The notes under the pieces were generated by a model. The model did not search any database. It had not been told where the DNA came from and saw only the letters and a program-made list of their open reading frames with translations. Positions 18,256-26,843 of a stretch of DNA of 64,000 bases are shown here, piece after piece. Within the stretch, counting starts at the first letter, position 1; each line of letters opens with the position of its first letter. The DNA is from Agromyces sp. Soil535 (GTDB taxonomy: Bacteria > Actinomycetota > Actinomycetes > Actinomycetales > Microbacteriaceae): the NCBI RefSeq assembly GCF_001428255.1, contig NZ_LMRW01000012.1, forward strand, positions 555-64,554, read 5' to 3'. The translations under genes and the position numbers were made by a program.

Positions 18256-19152
18256 GTGACCGCCCTCCCAGAAGTGCTCGCCGTCGGCGAGACGATGGCG
18301 CTCGTCGCCCCAGCGCTCGCAGAGCCGCTCGAGACGGCAGCCGACTTCCACCTCGACCCGGGCGGCGCGGAGGCGAACGTCGCCTCCCACCTCACGGCCC
18401 TCGGGCGTCGGGCCGCGTGGGCCGGCGCGGTGGGTGACGACGCGCTCGGCCGGCGGATCGTGCGCCAGCTCGCCGACCGTGGCGTCGACACGCGCTGGGT
18501 GACCGCCGATGCCGACGCCCCGACGGGCGTGTACTTCAAGGATCCGGGCCGCGGCGTGCGCTACTACCGGCAGGGTTCGGCGGCCTCGCGGCTCGGTCCG
18601 TCGTTCGTCGCAGGGCTTCCGCTCGGCGGAGTGCGGCTGCTGCACCTCAGCGGCATCACGCCCGCACTCTCGCCATCGTGTGATGCGCTCGTCGACGCGC
18701 TCCTCGACGCGGCCGCCGCCGCCGGCGTGCCCGTGAGCTTCGACGTGAACCACCGGCCGGCGCTCTGGACGTCGACGGATGCCGCGGCGCGGCGCCTGCG
18801 GGCGCTCGCAGGCCGCGTCGACCTGGTCTTCGTGGGCCTCGACGAGGCCGCGGGGCTGTGGGGGGCCGAAACCGCCGATGACGTGCGGGCGCTGCTGCCC
18901 GGGCCGCCGATCGTCGTCGTGAAGGACGGCGGGGTCGGGGCGACCGGATTCGACGCCGACCGCGCCGTGCACGAGCCTGCGCTCGCCGCCGAGGTGGTGG
19001 AGGCGGTCGGCGCCGGGGATGCGTTCGCTGCAGGCTACCTCGCCGAGTGGCTCGGCGGCGCTCCGCCAGCCGAGCGCCTTCGCGCCGGGCACGAGCGCGC
19101 CGTCCTCGTGCTCGGTGACACCGCCGACTTCCCGAGACTTCCGAGAGGCTGA
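18256..19152 (+). CDS. PfkB family sugar kinase, probable 2-keto-3-deoxygluconate kinase
   Basis: This 298-residue ribokinase-fold enzyme has the N-terminal VLAVGETM, the substrate loop DPGGAEANVASHLTALG, and the C-terminal ATP and catalytic-base motif VEAVGAGDAFAAGYLAEW. KDG kinases of this family have the GAEANVA variant rather than GGxxxN. It would phosphorylate KDG to KDPG, the substrate of the aldolase encoded 3 nt downstream. The GTG is leaderless, with a -10 box 7 nt upstream. It is shared neither in strand nor operon with the deaminase but diverges from it across one operator. The KDG specificity comes from context. Confidence 0.88.
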   Translation: MTALPEVLAVGETMALVAPALAEPLETAADFHLDPGGAEANVASHLTALGRRAAWAGAVGDDALGRRIVRQLADRGVDTRWVTADADAPTGVYFKDPGRGVRYYRQGSAASRLGPSFVAGLPLGGVRLLHLSGITPALSPSCDALVDALLDAAAAAGVPVSFDVNHRPALWTSTDAAARRLRALAGRVDLVFVGLDEAAGLWGAETADDVRALLPGPPIVVVKDGGVGATGFDADRAVHEPALAAEVVEAVGAGDAFAAGYLAEWLGGAPPAERLRAGHERAVLVLGDTADFPRLPRG

Positions 19153-19155
19153 GGC

Positions 19156-19767
19156 ATGAACGTCGTCACGAACACCGAGTTCGACGAGCTCCTGGCCGGG
19201 CGCCCGCTCATGGCGATCTTCCGCGGCCTCGGGGTGGAGCGCAGCCTGGAGCTCGCCCGCCGGGCGTGGGAGCTCGGCATCGACGTGGTCGAGCTGCCCA
19301 TACAGACCGACGCGGACGTCGAGGCGCTCGCCGCCGTGGCCGAGGCCGGGCGCGCCGAGGGGCGGGTCGTCGGCGCCGGCACCGTCGTCTCGATGCGGCA
19401 CGTCGAGCTCGCGGCATCCGCCGGCGCGTGGTTCACCGTGAGCCCGGGATTCGACCCCGAGGTGGTGCGTGCGTCGGCGGCCGCCGGCCTGCCGCCCTTG
19501 CCGGGCGTCGCGACGGCCAGCGAGGTGCAGGCGGCGATGGCGCTCGGCCTGACCTGGTTGAAGGCGTTCCCGGCATCGCTCCTCGGGCCGGGGTGGTTCC
19601 GGGCCATGTCGGGACCGTTCCCGGGGGCGCGGTTCGTCGCCACCGGGGGCATGGATGCCGCGAACGCGGGGACCTTCCTCGCCGCCGGCGTCCGCACCGT
19701 CGCGGTCGGCTCGGCCCTCGAGGACCCGGACACGCTCTCCGTGCTCGCAGGGCTGGTCGGCCGGTAG
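19156..19767 (+). CDS. eda: bifunctional 4-hydroxy-2-oxoglutarate/KDPG aldolase
   Basis: This class I aldolase of the Entner-Doudoroff type has 203 residues and cleaves KDPG to pyruvate and glyceraldehyde 3-phosphate. Typical features are LMAIFRGLG at the N-terminus, the Glu-containing GIDVVELPIQTDADVE, GAGTVVSMRHVELAASAGAWFTVSPG and the Schiff-base lysine in TWLKAFPAS; the phosphate-binding VATGGMDAANAG and AVGSAL loops follow. It is 3 nt downstream of the kinase, so they are co-transcribed. The ABC importer begins 233 nt later under its own promoter. Confidence 0.94.
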   Translation: MNVVTNTEFDELLAGRPLMAIFRGLGVERSLELARRAWELGIDVVELPIQTDADVEALAAVAEAGRAEGRVVGAGTVVSMRHVELAASAGAWFTVSPGFDPEVVRASAAAGLPPLPGVATASEVQAAMALGLTWLKAFPASLLGPGWFRAMSGPFPGARFVATGGMDAANAGTFLAAGVRTVAVGSALEDPDTLSVLAGLVGR

Positions 19768-19871
19768 TCCGCCGGGAGTCCATCGCACGCCACTCGATCG
19801 CAGGCTGCTCGGTAGCGCATCGGGGTGTTCGCCGTGCACCCGAATCACAGCCGAAACACCTGCGCAATAAC

Positions 19872-19890
19872 TAAATAGATTGTTTCCGAT
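19872..19890 (+). promoter_or_regulatory. candidate ROK-regulator site before the ABC importer
   Basis: An AT-rich site (TAAATAGATTGTTTCCGAT) resembles one at 25518-25535 in front of the ROK gene (TAAAGAATGTTTTCAGAT). Both overlap promoter elements and stand out from the 70% GC surroundings. Confidence 0.45.
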
Positions 19891-19911
19891 TACTTCCTTT
19901 TCTGTTAGGGT
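19883..19911 (+). promoter_or_regulatory. promoter of the ABC importer operon
   Basis: TTTCCG (19883-19888), a 17-nt spacer and TAGGGT (19906-19911) are the best promoter elements. They leave a leader of about 80 nt that ends with a GAGAGGA ribosome site before the ATG at 20001. The candidate ROK site overlaps the -35 box. Confidence 0.5.
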
Positions 19912-20000
19912 CTCTTCCAGTAACGCCCCGAGCACCGAGCTCCTGCACCTGCGGCGTCACTGCCATCCACGCAACGAAGCACGAGAGGAACAACGGAACG

Positions 20001-21665
20001 ATGATTCGAACCAAGCGCTCCATCGCGGTGGCCCTCGCCGCCGGGGCGGCTGCACTCGCCCTGGGCCTGTCGGGCTGCGCCCCATCGACCGGATCCGACG
20101 GCGGCGACGCCTCCGTCCTGCGGGTCTGGGCGGGCAGTGCGACGCCCATCAACCACAACTTCAACCCGTTCGCGGTCGACACCGCCGTGCACGCCACGTA
20201 CGGCGCGATCTACGAGCCGCTCTTCTTCTTCAACCAGCTCTCCGCCGACGCTCCCACCGGGCTCATCGGCGAGAGCTATGAGTACAGCGAAGACGGCACC
20301 GTCCTCACCGTGAAGATCAAGCCCGACCAGAAGTGGAGCGACGGCGAAGACCTCACCGCAGAAGACGTCGCCTTCACGTTCACCTACGGCTCGAACGTGA
20401 GCGAGCAGCTGGTCTCGGCCGAGGCCACCGACGACACCACCGTCGTGCTCACGTACACCGAACCGCGGTTCACGAGCGCCTCGCTCATCCTGGGTTCCAC
20501 CTGGATCGTGCCCAAGCACATCTGGGAGGGCATCGAGGACTTCATGGGCGAGACCAACCCCGAGCCGGTCGGCTCCGGCCCGTACGTGGTGAAGAGCTTC
20601 ACCGAGGCGGCCTACACCGTCGAGGCGAACGAGCTCTTCCGCGACGGCGCGCCCGCCGTGAAGGAGGTGCAGTACCTCGGCCTCGACTCGAACCAGTCGT
20701 CGCAGGACCTGCTCACCACCGGCAAGATCGACTGGGTCGGCCAGTTCATCGCCAACCCCGAGGCCGTGACCGGCAAGGGGAACATCTCCACCCTGAACAT
20801 GCAGCAGGATCCGACCACGATCATCACCTGCGCCAACGCCGATCTCGGCTGCACGGGACAGCAGACCGATACCGCCGTGCGCCAGGCGATCAACGTCGCG
20901 ATCGACCGCTCCGCAATTCGCGAGAAGGCCTTCGCGGGCCTCGCAGGCGAGTCGTCGCCGTCGTTCATGCTCCTGCCGCGGGACGAGCAGTGGCTCTCCG
21001 ATCCCGAGCTCACGGCGAGCCCGCAGGACGCCGACGCGGCAGCGGCCGGTGAGATCCTCGAGGCGGCCGGCTACACGAAGGGCTCCGACGGGTTCTACGG
21101 CAAGGACGGCGCGGCGATCGAGATCGACCTGTTCTCGCCCGACGGCTGGACCGACTACAACGACGCGGCCAAGCTCATCTCGGAACAGGCGGCCGAGGCC
21201 GGCATCCGCATCAACGCCCGCACCGTCTCGGATGCCGAGTACTGGACCCCGATCTCGTCGGGTGACTTCCAGATGGCCCTCTACGGCCTGACCCAGAGCC
21301 TGGTCGCCGACCCGTACTCCAACTACCACGAGTACTTCGCCGGCACCTCGACCGTGAAGGTCGGGGAGGACCCGCTGGAGGGCCAGAACTACTCCCGCTA
21401 CAGCAACCCGGCGGTCGACGCCGCGGTCTCGGCGGCCGGTGCGACCCAGGACGAGGCGGTGAAGAAGGCGGCCTACGCGACGATCCAGTCGGAGATCGCA
21501 CGCGACCTCCCGTACATCCCCGTGGTGCTGAACGCCTCGCAGTCGTTCTTCAACACGGAGAAGTTCACCGGCTGGCCGACCGAAGGCGACCTCTACGCCG
21601 CACCGCTGCCGTATCTCTCGGTCGCGTCGGCGGTGGTGCTCACGCACCTGAAGCCGGTCGAGTAG
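20001..21665 (+). CDS. ABC transporter substrate-binding lipoprotein, family 5
   Basis: This 554-residue extracytoplasmic binding protein has a lipoprotein signal ending in LGLSGC and a family-5 (DppA/OppA-like) fold, with the typical segments GAIYEPLFFF, KPDQKWSDGEDLTAEDVAFTF (recognised by its WSDGEDLTAEDV core) and VRQAINVAIDRSAI. Family-5 proteins bind peptides, but in several bacteria they bind oligosaccharides, including chitobiose and cello-oligosaccharides. With sugar genes at both sides, an oligosaccharide or aldobionate is more likely than a peptide. It is the first gene of a five-gene importer cluster. Confidence 0.92.
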   Translation: MIRTKRSIAVALAAGAAALALGLSGCAPSTGSDGGDASVLRVWAGSATPINHNFNPFAVDTAVHATYGAIYEPLFFFNQLSADAPTGLIGESYEYSEDGTVLTVKIKPDQKWSDGEDLTAEDVAFTFTYGSNVSEQLVSAEATDDTTVVLTYTEPRFTSASLILGSTWIVPKHIWEGIEDFMGETNPEPVGSGPYVVKSFTEAAYTVEANELFRDGAPAVKEVQYLGLDSNQSSQDLLTTGKIDWVGQFIANPEAVTGKGNISTLNMQQDPTTIITCANADLGCTGQQTDTAVRQAINVAIDRSAIREKAFAGLAGESSPSFMLLPRDEQWLSDPELTASPQDADAAAAGEILEAAGYTKGSDGFYGKDGAAIEIDLFSPDGWTDYNDAAKLISEQAAEAGIRINARTVSDAEYWTPISSGDFQMALYGLTQSLVADPYSNYHEYFAGTSTVKVGEDPLEGQNYSRYSNPAVDAAVSAAGATQDEAVKKAAYATIQSEIARDLPYIPVVLNASQSFFNTEKFTGWPTEGDLYAAPLPYLSVASAVVLTHLKPVE

Positions 21666-21714
21666 GCCAGAGCGATCCCATGGAACGAACCTTCTCGAGC
21701 GCGAGGTCGACAGG

Positions 21715-22719
21715 ATGAGCTTCTACCTTCGGCGGGTCGCCTTCTACCTGGTGACCCTCTGGGCGGCGATCTCGCTCAACTTCCTCCTGCCGCGCCTCCT
21801 CCCGGGCGACCCCGCCAAGATCATGCTCGGCAAGCTCCGGCGTGCGAACGGCGGGCGGCCCATCTCGGAGGAGACGGTGCAGGCGATCACGTCGATCCTG
21901 GGCGCCGAGAAGGGGATGTCCCTCTGGGACCAGTACGTCGCGTACTGGGGCCGGCTGCTGCACGGAGACCTCGGCGTCTCCTCCACGCGGTATCCGGCCC
22001 CGGTCGCCGACCTCATCGCCAGTGCCCTCCCCTGGACGATCATCGTGGTGGGCGTCGCCACCGTGATCTCCTTCCTGCTCGGCGTGGCCGTAGGCGCATG
22101 GGTCGGATGGCGCCGCGGCACTCGGCTCGACCACCTCGTGCCGATCACGACCGTGTTCCAGTCCATCCCGTACTTCTGGCTCGCGCTCGTGCTCGTCGCA
22201 GTCTTCGCCGTGCAGCTCGGCCTGTTCCCGATCGTGGGCGGATACGACGTGTTCGCGTTCCCGGCCGGACCGGAGTGGAGCTGGGCCTTCGTCGGCAGCG
22301 CCGTGTACCACGCGATCCTACCGGCGGCCACGATCGTGATCTCATCAGTGGGCGGCTGGCTCCTCGGCATGCGCAACATGATGGTGTCGACGATGTCGGA
22401 GGACTACGTCGTCACCGCGGAGGCGAAGGGGCTGACGCCCAGGCGCATCCGCACCAGGTATGCGGGCCGGAACGCGGCGATCCCGAGCCTCGCCGGGTTC
22501 GGCATCGCGCTCGGCTTCGTGGTGGCCGGGTCGATCGTGATGGAGCAGGTGTTCAGCTATCCCGGCATCGGCAAGCTCATGATCCAGGCGGTGCAGGGAC
22601 TCGACTACGCGCTCATGCAGGGCGTGTTCCTGGTGATCACGCTCACCGTGCTCGCCGCGAACTTCATCATGGACCTCGTCTACGGGTTCATCGACCCGAG
22701 GGTGCGACACAATGGATGA
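21715..22719 (+). CDS. ABC transporter permease, DppB-like
   Basis: This 334-residue permease has the DppB layout: an N-terminal helix (FYLVTLWAAISLNFLLPRLL) followed by GDPAKIM, and five further helices. The EAA-type cytoplasmic loop contains EDYVVTAEAKGLTPRRI, and the C-terminal part contains VVAGSIVMEQVFSYPGIGKL. It pairs with the DppC-like permease, whose start overlaps its end by 8 nt. It forms half of the membrane channel of the importer. The substrate is set by the binding protein at 20001. Confidence 0.94.
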   Translation: MSFYLRRVAFYLVTLWAAISLNFLLPRLLPGDPAKIMLGKLRRANGGRPISEETVQAITSILGAEKGMSLWDQYVAYWGRLLHGDLGVSSTRYPAPVADLIASALPWTIIVVGVATVISFLLGVAVGAWVGWRRGTRLDHLVPITTVFQSIPYFWLALVLVAVFAVQLGLFPIVGGYDVFAFPAGPEWSWAFVGSAVYHAILPAATIVISSVGGWLLGMRNMMVSTMSEDYVVTAEAKGLTPRRIRTRYAGRNAAIPSLAGFGIALGFVVAGSIVMEQVFSYPGIGKLMIQAVQGLDYALMQGVFLVITLTVLAANFIMDLVYGFIDPRVRHNG

Positions 22720-23806
22720 CTCGCAATCGACGCTCGACGTGACCGAGGCCGAGCGCGAGCTCGATTCGCGCGACGATGTCCCGTTCCACGCGCCGGCGAC
22801 GGCGGAGGCGGCGAGGGAAGCCGTCCGCGAGGAGACCGCCACGGCGGCGGTTGCCGCGGCATCCGTGCGGCGCGGGCGCTTCCGCCACCTCCTCCCGAGC
22901 CGCTCCGGCAAGCTGACCGCGGGTCTCGTCGTGGTGGGCATCATCGTGCTGTTCGGCGTCGTCGCGCCGTTCTTCGTGCAGTCGCCGAGCGACTCCGACA
23001 ATCCGTCACTGCTGCCGCCGTCGCCGCAGCATTGGCTCGGCACCACGAAGCTCGGCTACGACGTGTTCTCGCAACTCGCCTGGGGCACCCGCGGGTCGCT
23101 GTTCATCGGCATCGTCGCCGGCGTCGTCGCGCTCGTGCTGGCCATCGTCTTCGGCGTGCTCGCGGGCTATTTCGGAGGCGTGATCGACGAGGTGCTCACG
23201 CTCTTCACCAACATCGTGCTCGTGATCCCCGGGCTGCCGGTGGTCATGGTGATCGCCGCGTACGTGCAGAACGCCGAGGGGCTCGGGCCGCTGGCGCGGA
23301 GCTCCCTCCTCGTCGCCCTGGTGCTCGGCATCACGAGCTGGGCCGGATCGGCGGTCGTGCTCCGAGCACAGGCCCGGTCGCTGCGCACGAGGGAGTACGT
23401 CGCGGCGGCCCGCGTCGCGGGAGAGAAGCCGATGCGGGTGATCTTCGTGGAGATCCTGCCGAACCTGGTGCCGCTGCTGGCGGCGCAGTTCCTGTTCGGC
23501 ATCATCTTCGCGGTGCTCGGCGAGGCGGGCCTGTCGTACCTCGGGCTCGGACCGACCGGCTCGATCACGCTCGGCACGATGCTGAACGACGCGCAGACCG
23601 GCCAGGCGGTGGGCACCGGAGCATGGTGGTGGTTCGTGCCGCCTGGCGCGGTCATCGCCGCCCTCGGCGCCGGCCTCTCCCTCATCAACTTCGCGATCGA
23701 CGAGGTCGTGAACCCGAAGCTCAGGCTGGCGCCTGAGAACGCGAAGCGCCAACGCAAGGCCGCCAAGGCCGGCAAGGGCGTCGCCGACAGTGGAGCATTC
23801 GCATGA
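22712..23806 (+). CDS. ABC transporter permease, DppC-like
   Basis: This 364-residue permease starts with an unusually long, charged cytoplasmic N-terminus (about 65 residues). The conserved oppC-type N-terminal helix follows, then the HWLGTTKLGYDVFSQLAWG segment, a core of five helices and the EAA loop REYVAAARVAGEKPMRVI. The GEAGLSYLGLG motif is typical of DppC. Its start overlaps the upstream permease by 8 nt and its end overlaps the ATPase gene by 4 nt. The long N-terminus makes it somewhat longer than usual for the family. Confidence 0.94.
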   Translation: MDDSQSTLDVTEAERELDSRDDVPFHAPATAEAAREAVREETATAAVAAASVRRGRFRHLLPSRSGKLTAGLVVVGIIVLFGVVAPFFVQSPSDSDNPSLLPPSPQHWLGTTKLGYDVFSQLAWGTRGSLFIGIVAGVVALVLAIVFGVLAGYFGGVIDEVLTLFTNIVLVIPGLPVVMVIAAYVQNAEGLGPLARSSLLVALVLGITSWAGSAVVLRAQARSLRTREYVAAARVAGEKPMRVIFVEILPNLVPLLAAQFLFGIIFAVLGEAGLSYLGLGPTGSITLGTMLNDAQTGQAVGTGAWWWFVPPGAVIAALGAGLSLINFAIDEVVNPKLRLAPENAKRQRKAAKAGKGVADSGAFA

Positions 23807-24666
23807 GCCTCGCACCCGAACCCGTGCTGAGCGCACGTGACGTCTCGATCGAATACGAGGTCGACCCCCCGGTGAGGGCCGTTCGCGGCGCATCGCTCAC
23901 CCTGCACCGCGGCGAGATCCTGGGGCTCGCGGGCGAGTCCGGCTGCGGCAAGACCACGCTCGCCTACGGCCTGAACCGCCTGCTGAAGGCCCCCGCCCTG
24001 ATGACCGGCGGCGAGGTGGTGTTCCACGACGTGTCGGGTCGTGACGTCGACGTCGTTGGACTCGACGGCGAGGCGCTGCGCACGTACCGCTGGGACAAGG
24101 TGTCGATGGTCTTCCAGGGGTCGATGAACTCGCTGAACCCGGTGATGAGCGTGCGCAGGCAGTTGCACGACGTGTTCTCGACGCATCGACCCGGCATGCG
24201 CCGCGGCGAACGCGAGGCCCGCAGCAGTGAGCTGGTGCAGCTCGTCGGCGTCGACCCGTCGCGCCTGTCGAGCTTCCCGCACGAGCTCTCCGGCGGCATG
24301 CGCCAACGCGTGATGATCGCGATGGCGCTCGCGCTCGATCCGCAGGTGATGATCATGGACGAGCCGACGACGGCACTCGACGTCGTCGTGCAGCGCGGCA
24401 TCATCCGCGAGATCATGCGGCTGCGCGAGCGCCTCGGGTTCGCCGTCATCTTCATCACGCACGACCTTCCGCTGCTCATCGAGATCAGCGACCGCATCGC
24501 GATCATGCTCGAAGGCGAGATCGTCGAGCAGGGCACTGCGCACGACATCTACCGCACCCCGCAGCATCCGTACACGCGTCGGCTGCTGTCGAGCTTCCCC
24601 AGCCTGCGCGGCGAACGAGGCGACTTCGTGCGCCGGGGAACGACGGCACAGGGAGGTGCGGCATGA
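23803..24666 (+). CDS. ABC transporter ATP-binding protein, DppD-like
   Basis: This 287-residue nucleotide-binding subunit has Walker A GESGCGKTT (about residues 45-53), the Q loop MVFQGSMNSLNPVM, the signature LSGGMRQRVMIAM, Walker B VMIMDEPTTALD and the switch histidine in FITHDL. The C-terminal extension has the oligopeptide-transporter motif TPQHPYTRRLLSSFP. It shares ATGA overlaps with both neighbours. It powers the importer together with the DppF-like subunit. Confidence 0.95.
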   Translation: MSLAPEPVLSARDVSIEYEVDPPVRAVRGASLTLHRGEILGLAGESGCGKTTLAYGLNRLLKAPALMTGGEVVFHDVSGRDVDVVGLDGEALRTYRWDKVSMVFQGSMNSLNPVMSVRRQLHDVFSTHRPGMRRGEREARSSELVQLVGVDPSRLSSFPHELSGGMRQRVMIAMALALDPQVMIMDEPTTALDVVVQRGIIREIMRLRERLGFAVIFITHDLPLLIEISDRIAIMLEGEIVEQGTAHDIYRTPQHPYTRRLLSSFPSLRGERGDFVRRGTTAQGGAA

Positions 24667-25505
24667 GCGGCTCCGCCTCGTCCGATGCCTGCCTCGAAGC
24701 ACGGCACCTAGTGAAGGACTTCCGGCTGCGAAGCGGCGTGAAGGCCAGGACACTGCACGCGGTGAAGGAGGTCTCATTCACCCTCGAGCCCGGCCGCACC
24801 GTCGCGCTCGTCGGCGAGAGCGGCTCGGGCAAGTCGACGATCGCACGCATGATGGCCAAGCTCGAGGCGCCGACGTCGGGCGACGTGCTGCTCGACGGCG
24901 TACCGAGTGCCACCCGAGGCGGCGCCCTCGCCCGGTATCGCCGCGACGTGCAGATGGTGTTCCAGGACCCGTTCGGCTCCCTGAACCCGTTCCACACGAT
25001 CCTCCACCACCTCGAGCGACCGATCCGCATCCACCATCCGGGCCTGTCGTCGAGGGAGGTCGGCCATCGAGCGCATGAGCTCCTGGAGCGGGTGCAGCTC
25101 ACGCCGTCGTCTCGATTCGCGGAGCGCCGGCCCCACGAACTCTCGGGCGGGCAGCGACAGCGCGTCGCGATCGCGCGGGCGCTCGCGCCCGGGGCGCGGT
25201 TCATCGTGGCCGACGAGCCGGTGTCGATGCTCGACGTGTCGATCCGGCTCGGCGTGTTGAACCTGCTCGCCGACCTGCAGCGACAGGAGCACCTGGGCGT
25301 GCTGTACATCACGCACGACCTGGCCACTGCGCGGCACTTCTCCGACGAGATCCTCGTGATGTACCGGGGCGAGATCGTGGAGCGCGGGCCGTCCGATCGT
25401 GTGATCCTCGATCCCCGGCACGAGTACACGAGGACACTGCTCGAGGCGGCGGCCGATCCCGACCGTCTCGGGCTCCTGCGCGACGAGGTGCGGAACGGCG
25501 GGTGA
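24663..25505 (+). CDS. ABC transporter ATP-binding protein, DppF-like
   Basis: This is the second ATPase of the importer, 280 residues. Walker A is GESGSGKST, the Q loop is MVFQDPFGSLNPFHTI, the signature is LSGGQRQRVAIARAL, Walker B is FIVADEPVSMLD, and the H loop is YITHDL; the C-terminal extension has RHEYTRTLLEAA. The start overlaps the upstream ATPase by 4 nt. It closes the importer operon; the ROK gene begins 70 nt later under its own promoter. Confidence 0.95.
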   Translation: MSGSASSDACLEARHLVKDFRLRSGVKARTLHAVKEVSFTLEPGRTVALVGESGSGKSTIARMMAKLEAPTSGDVLLDGVPSATRGGALARYRRDVQMVFQDPFGSLNPFHTILHHLERPIRIHHPGLSSREVGHRAHELLERVQLTPSSRFAERRPHELSGGQRQRVAIARALAPGARFIVADEPVSMLDVSIRLGVLNLLADLQRQEHLGVLYITHDLATARHFSDEILVMYRGEIVERGPSDRVILDPRHEYTRTLLEAAADPDRLGLLRDEVRNGG

Positions 25506-25511
25506 ACCTAC

Positions 25512-25540
25512 GATCAGTAAAGAATGTTTTCAGATAGAGT
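25512..25540 (+). promoter_or_regulatory. ROK gene promoter with AT-rich operator-like spacer
   Basis: The -10 box TAGAGT (25535-25540) follows a weak -35 (GATCAG, 25512-25517) at 17 nt. The spacer (25518-25534) is the AT-rich element that resembles the site before the ABC operon, which suggests autoregulation by the ROK protein. Confidence 0.45.
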
Positions 25541-25575
25541 GACGAGAACGAGACCGCAACTGAGAGGGGGGCGAG

Positions 25576-26733
25576 ATGAGCCAGGTCGATCCGGGCACGC
25601 CGGCGTGGCTGGCCGCCAGAAACGACCGCACCGCGTTCCGACTCCTGCTCGAGCACGGCCCGCTGACCCGGTCGAAGCTGGGCGAGCTGTCGGGGCTCTC
25701 CAAGCCCACCGCGACCCAGATGCTCACCCGGCTGGAGCGCGTCGGCCTCATCCAGCCGGTCGGCGAGGTCTCGGGCGGCCGCGGCCCGAACGCGGTGAGC
25801 TACGGCGTGCGCACCGACCGCATCACGGGGGTGGCCGTCTCGATCCTCGCCGGCACGATCCACGCGGTCGTCGTCGATGCGATCGACCGCGAGCACCCGA
25901 TCGCCCAGGTCGCGACGGATGCCGCGGGGCGCACGCCCGAGGGCGATGTGAGATCCGCGGTGCGAGCGGCCTGCCGGGCCGCGGGCATCGACGAGTCGAC
26001 CGTCAGTCGTGTCGTGATCGGCGTGCAAGCCGCCGTCTTCGTCGACGGCGACGAGCTCTCGTTCACGGACACCCTGCCCGGCTGGCCCGCGCTTGGCGCG
26101 CGGCATCGCATCGAGGAGGCGCTCGGCCTCACGGTGACCATCGACAACGACGTGAACCTCGCGGCCATGGCCGAGCGGGCCGCGGGTGTCGCGCAGGACG
26201 CATCCAGCTTCGCCCTCTTCTGGATCGGCGACGGCCTCGGCGTCGGGGTCGATCTCGGCGGGGTCGTCCTTCACGGCGCGTCGGGCGGCGCCGGCGAGAT
26301 CGGGTACCTCGCGGTGCCGAAGGGCGCCGGGAAGCTCGCCCCCGAGGCGAACGACTTCACGGATCTCCTGGGCGGGCCGGCGGTCGCGCGGCTCCTGGGC
26401 GGCGCCCTCGGCGAGTCGCTCACCGACATGCTGCCCCGTCTCGCCGGCGACGGGACGGCCCTCGCCGCGCTCGCCGACCGGGTCGTCCTCGCGATCGACC
26501 CGTTGCTCGCGATCCTCGACCCCGCGATGATCGTGCTGGGCGGCCCGACCGGGCTCGCCGGGGGTGATCGGCTCGCCGATCTCGTCGCCGCGCGCGTCGA
26601 CCCTGCGGCGCATCCGAAGCTCGCGGTGCGCACGAGCGGCACCGGCGCCCAGCCCGTGCTGCTCGGCGCACGGCAGCAGCTCGTCCATCAGATCCGCGAC
26701 CAGCTCGAGGCGGACATCTCGCTCGCTCCCTGA
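25576..26733 (+). CDS. ROK family transcriptional regulator
   Basis: This 385-residue protein has an N-terminal winged helix (about residues 14-75: LTRSKLGELSGLSKPTATQML) joined to a ROK sugar-kinase-like domain. The kinase-like part keeps NDVNLAAMAE and DGLGVGVDLGG, but it lacks the cysteine-rich zinc loop (CGxxGC) of active ROK kinases; the equivalent stretch reads GAGEIGYLAVPKG. A role as a sugar-sensing repressor only is therefore likely. The ribosome site is GAGAGGGGGG. Its position between the importer and the GH4/kinase genes suggests it controls both. A terminator follows. Confidence 0.9.
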   Translation: MSQVDPGTPAWLAARNDRTAFRLLLEHGPLTRSKLGELSGLSKPTATQMLTRLERVGLIQPVGEVSGGRGPNAVSYGVRTDRITGVAVSILAGTIHAVVVDAIDREHPIAQVATDAAGRTPEGDVRSAVRAACRAAGIDESTVSRVVIGVQAAVFVDGDELSFTDTLPGWPALGARHRIEEALGLTVTIDNDVNLAAMAERAAGVAQDASSFALFWIGDGLGVGVDLGGVVLHGASGGAGEIGYLAVPKGAGKLAPEANDFTDLLGGPAVARLLGGALGESLTDMLPRLAGDGTALAALADRVVLAIDPLLAILDPAMIVLGGPTGLAGGDRLADLVAARVDPAAHPKLAVRTSGTGAQPVLLGARQQLVHQIRDQLEADISLAP

Positions 26734-26751
26734 CCCACTCCGGCCGATCGA

Positions 26752-26773
26752 CGGATGCCGCGCGAGGCATCCG
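26752..26773 (+). terminator. hairpin after the ROK gene
   Basis: CGGATGCC (26752-26759) and GGCATCCG (26766-26773) form an 8-bp stem with a 6-nt loop, 18 nt after the ROK stop. It is made of the same genomic word as the hairpins at 11366 and 34590. Confidence 0.6.
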
Positions 26774-26843
26774 CCCGTCGACCCTGCCGCCGAACCGCGC
26801 CCAGCGGGCGCGCCCCACCATCACGCACCTGAATCGAGGACCC

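Noticed and set aside
16879-19935. A single very long minus-strand protein covering the deaminase and the region of the kinase and aldolase genes
   Set aside because: Only the part from 18171 downward has deaminase motifs; the upstream part is antisense to the kinase and aldolase and crosses the operator region.
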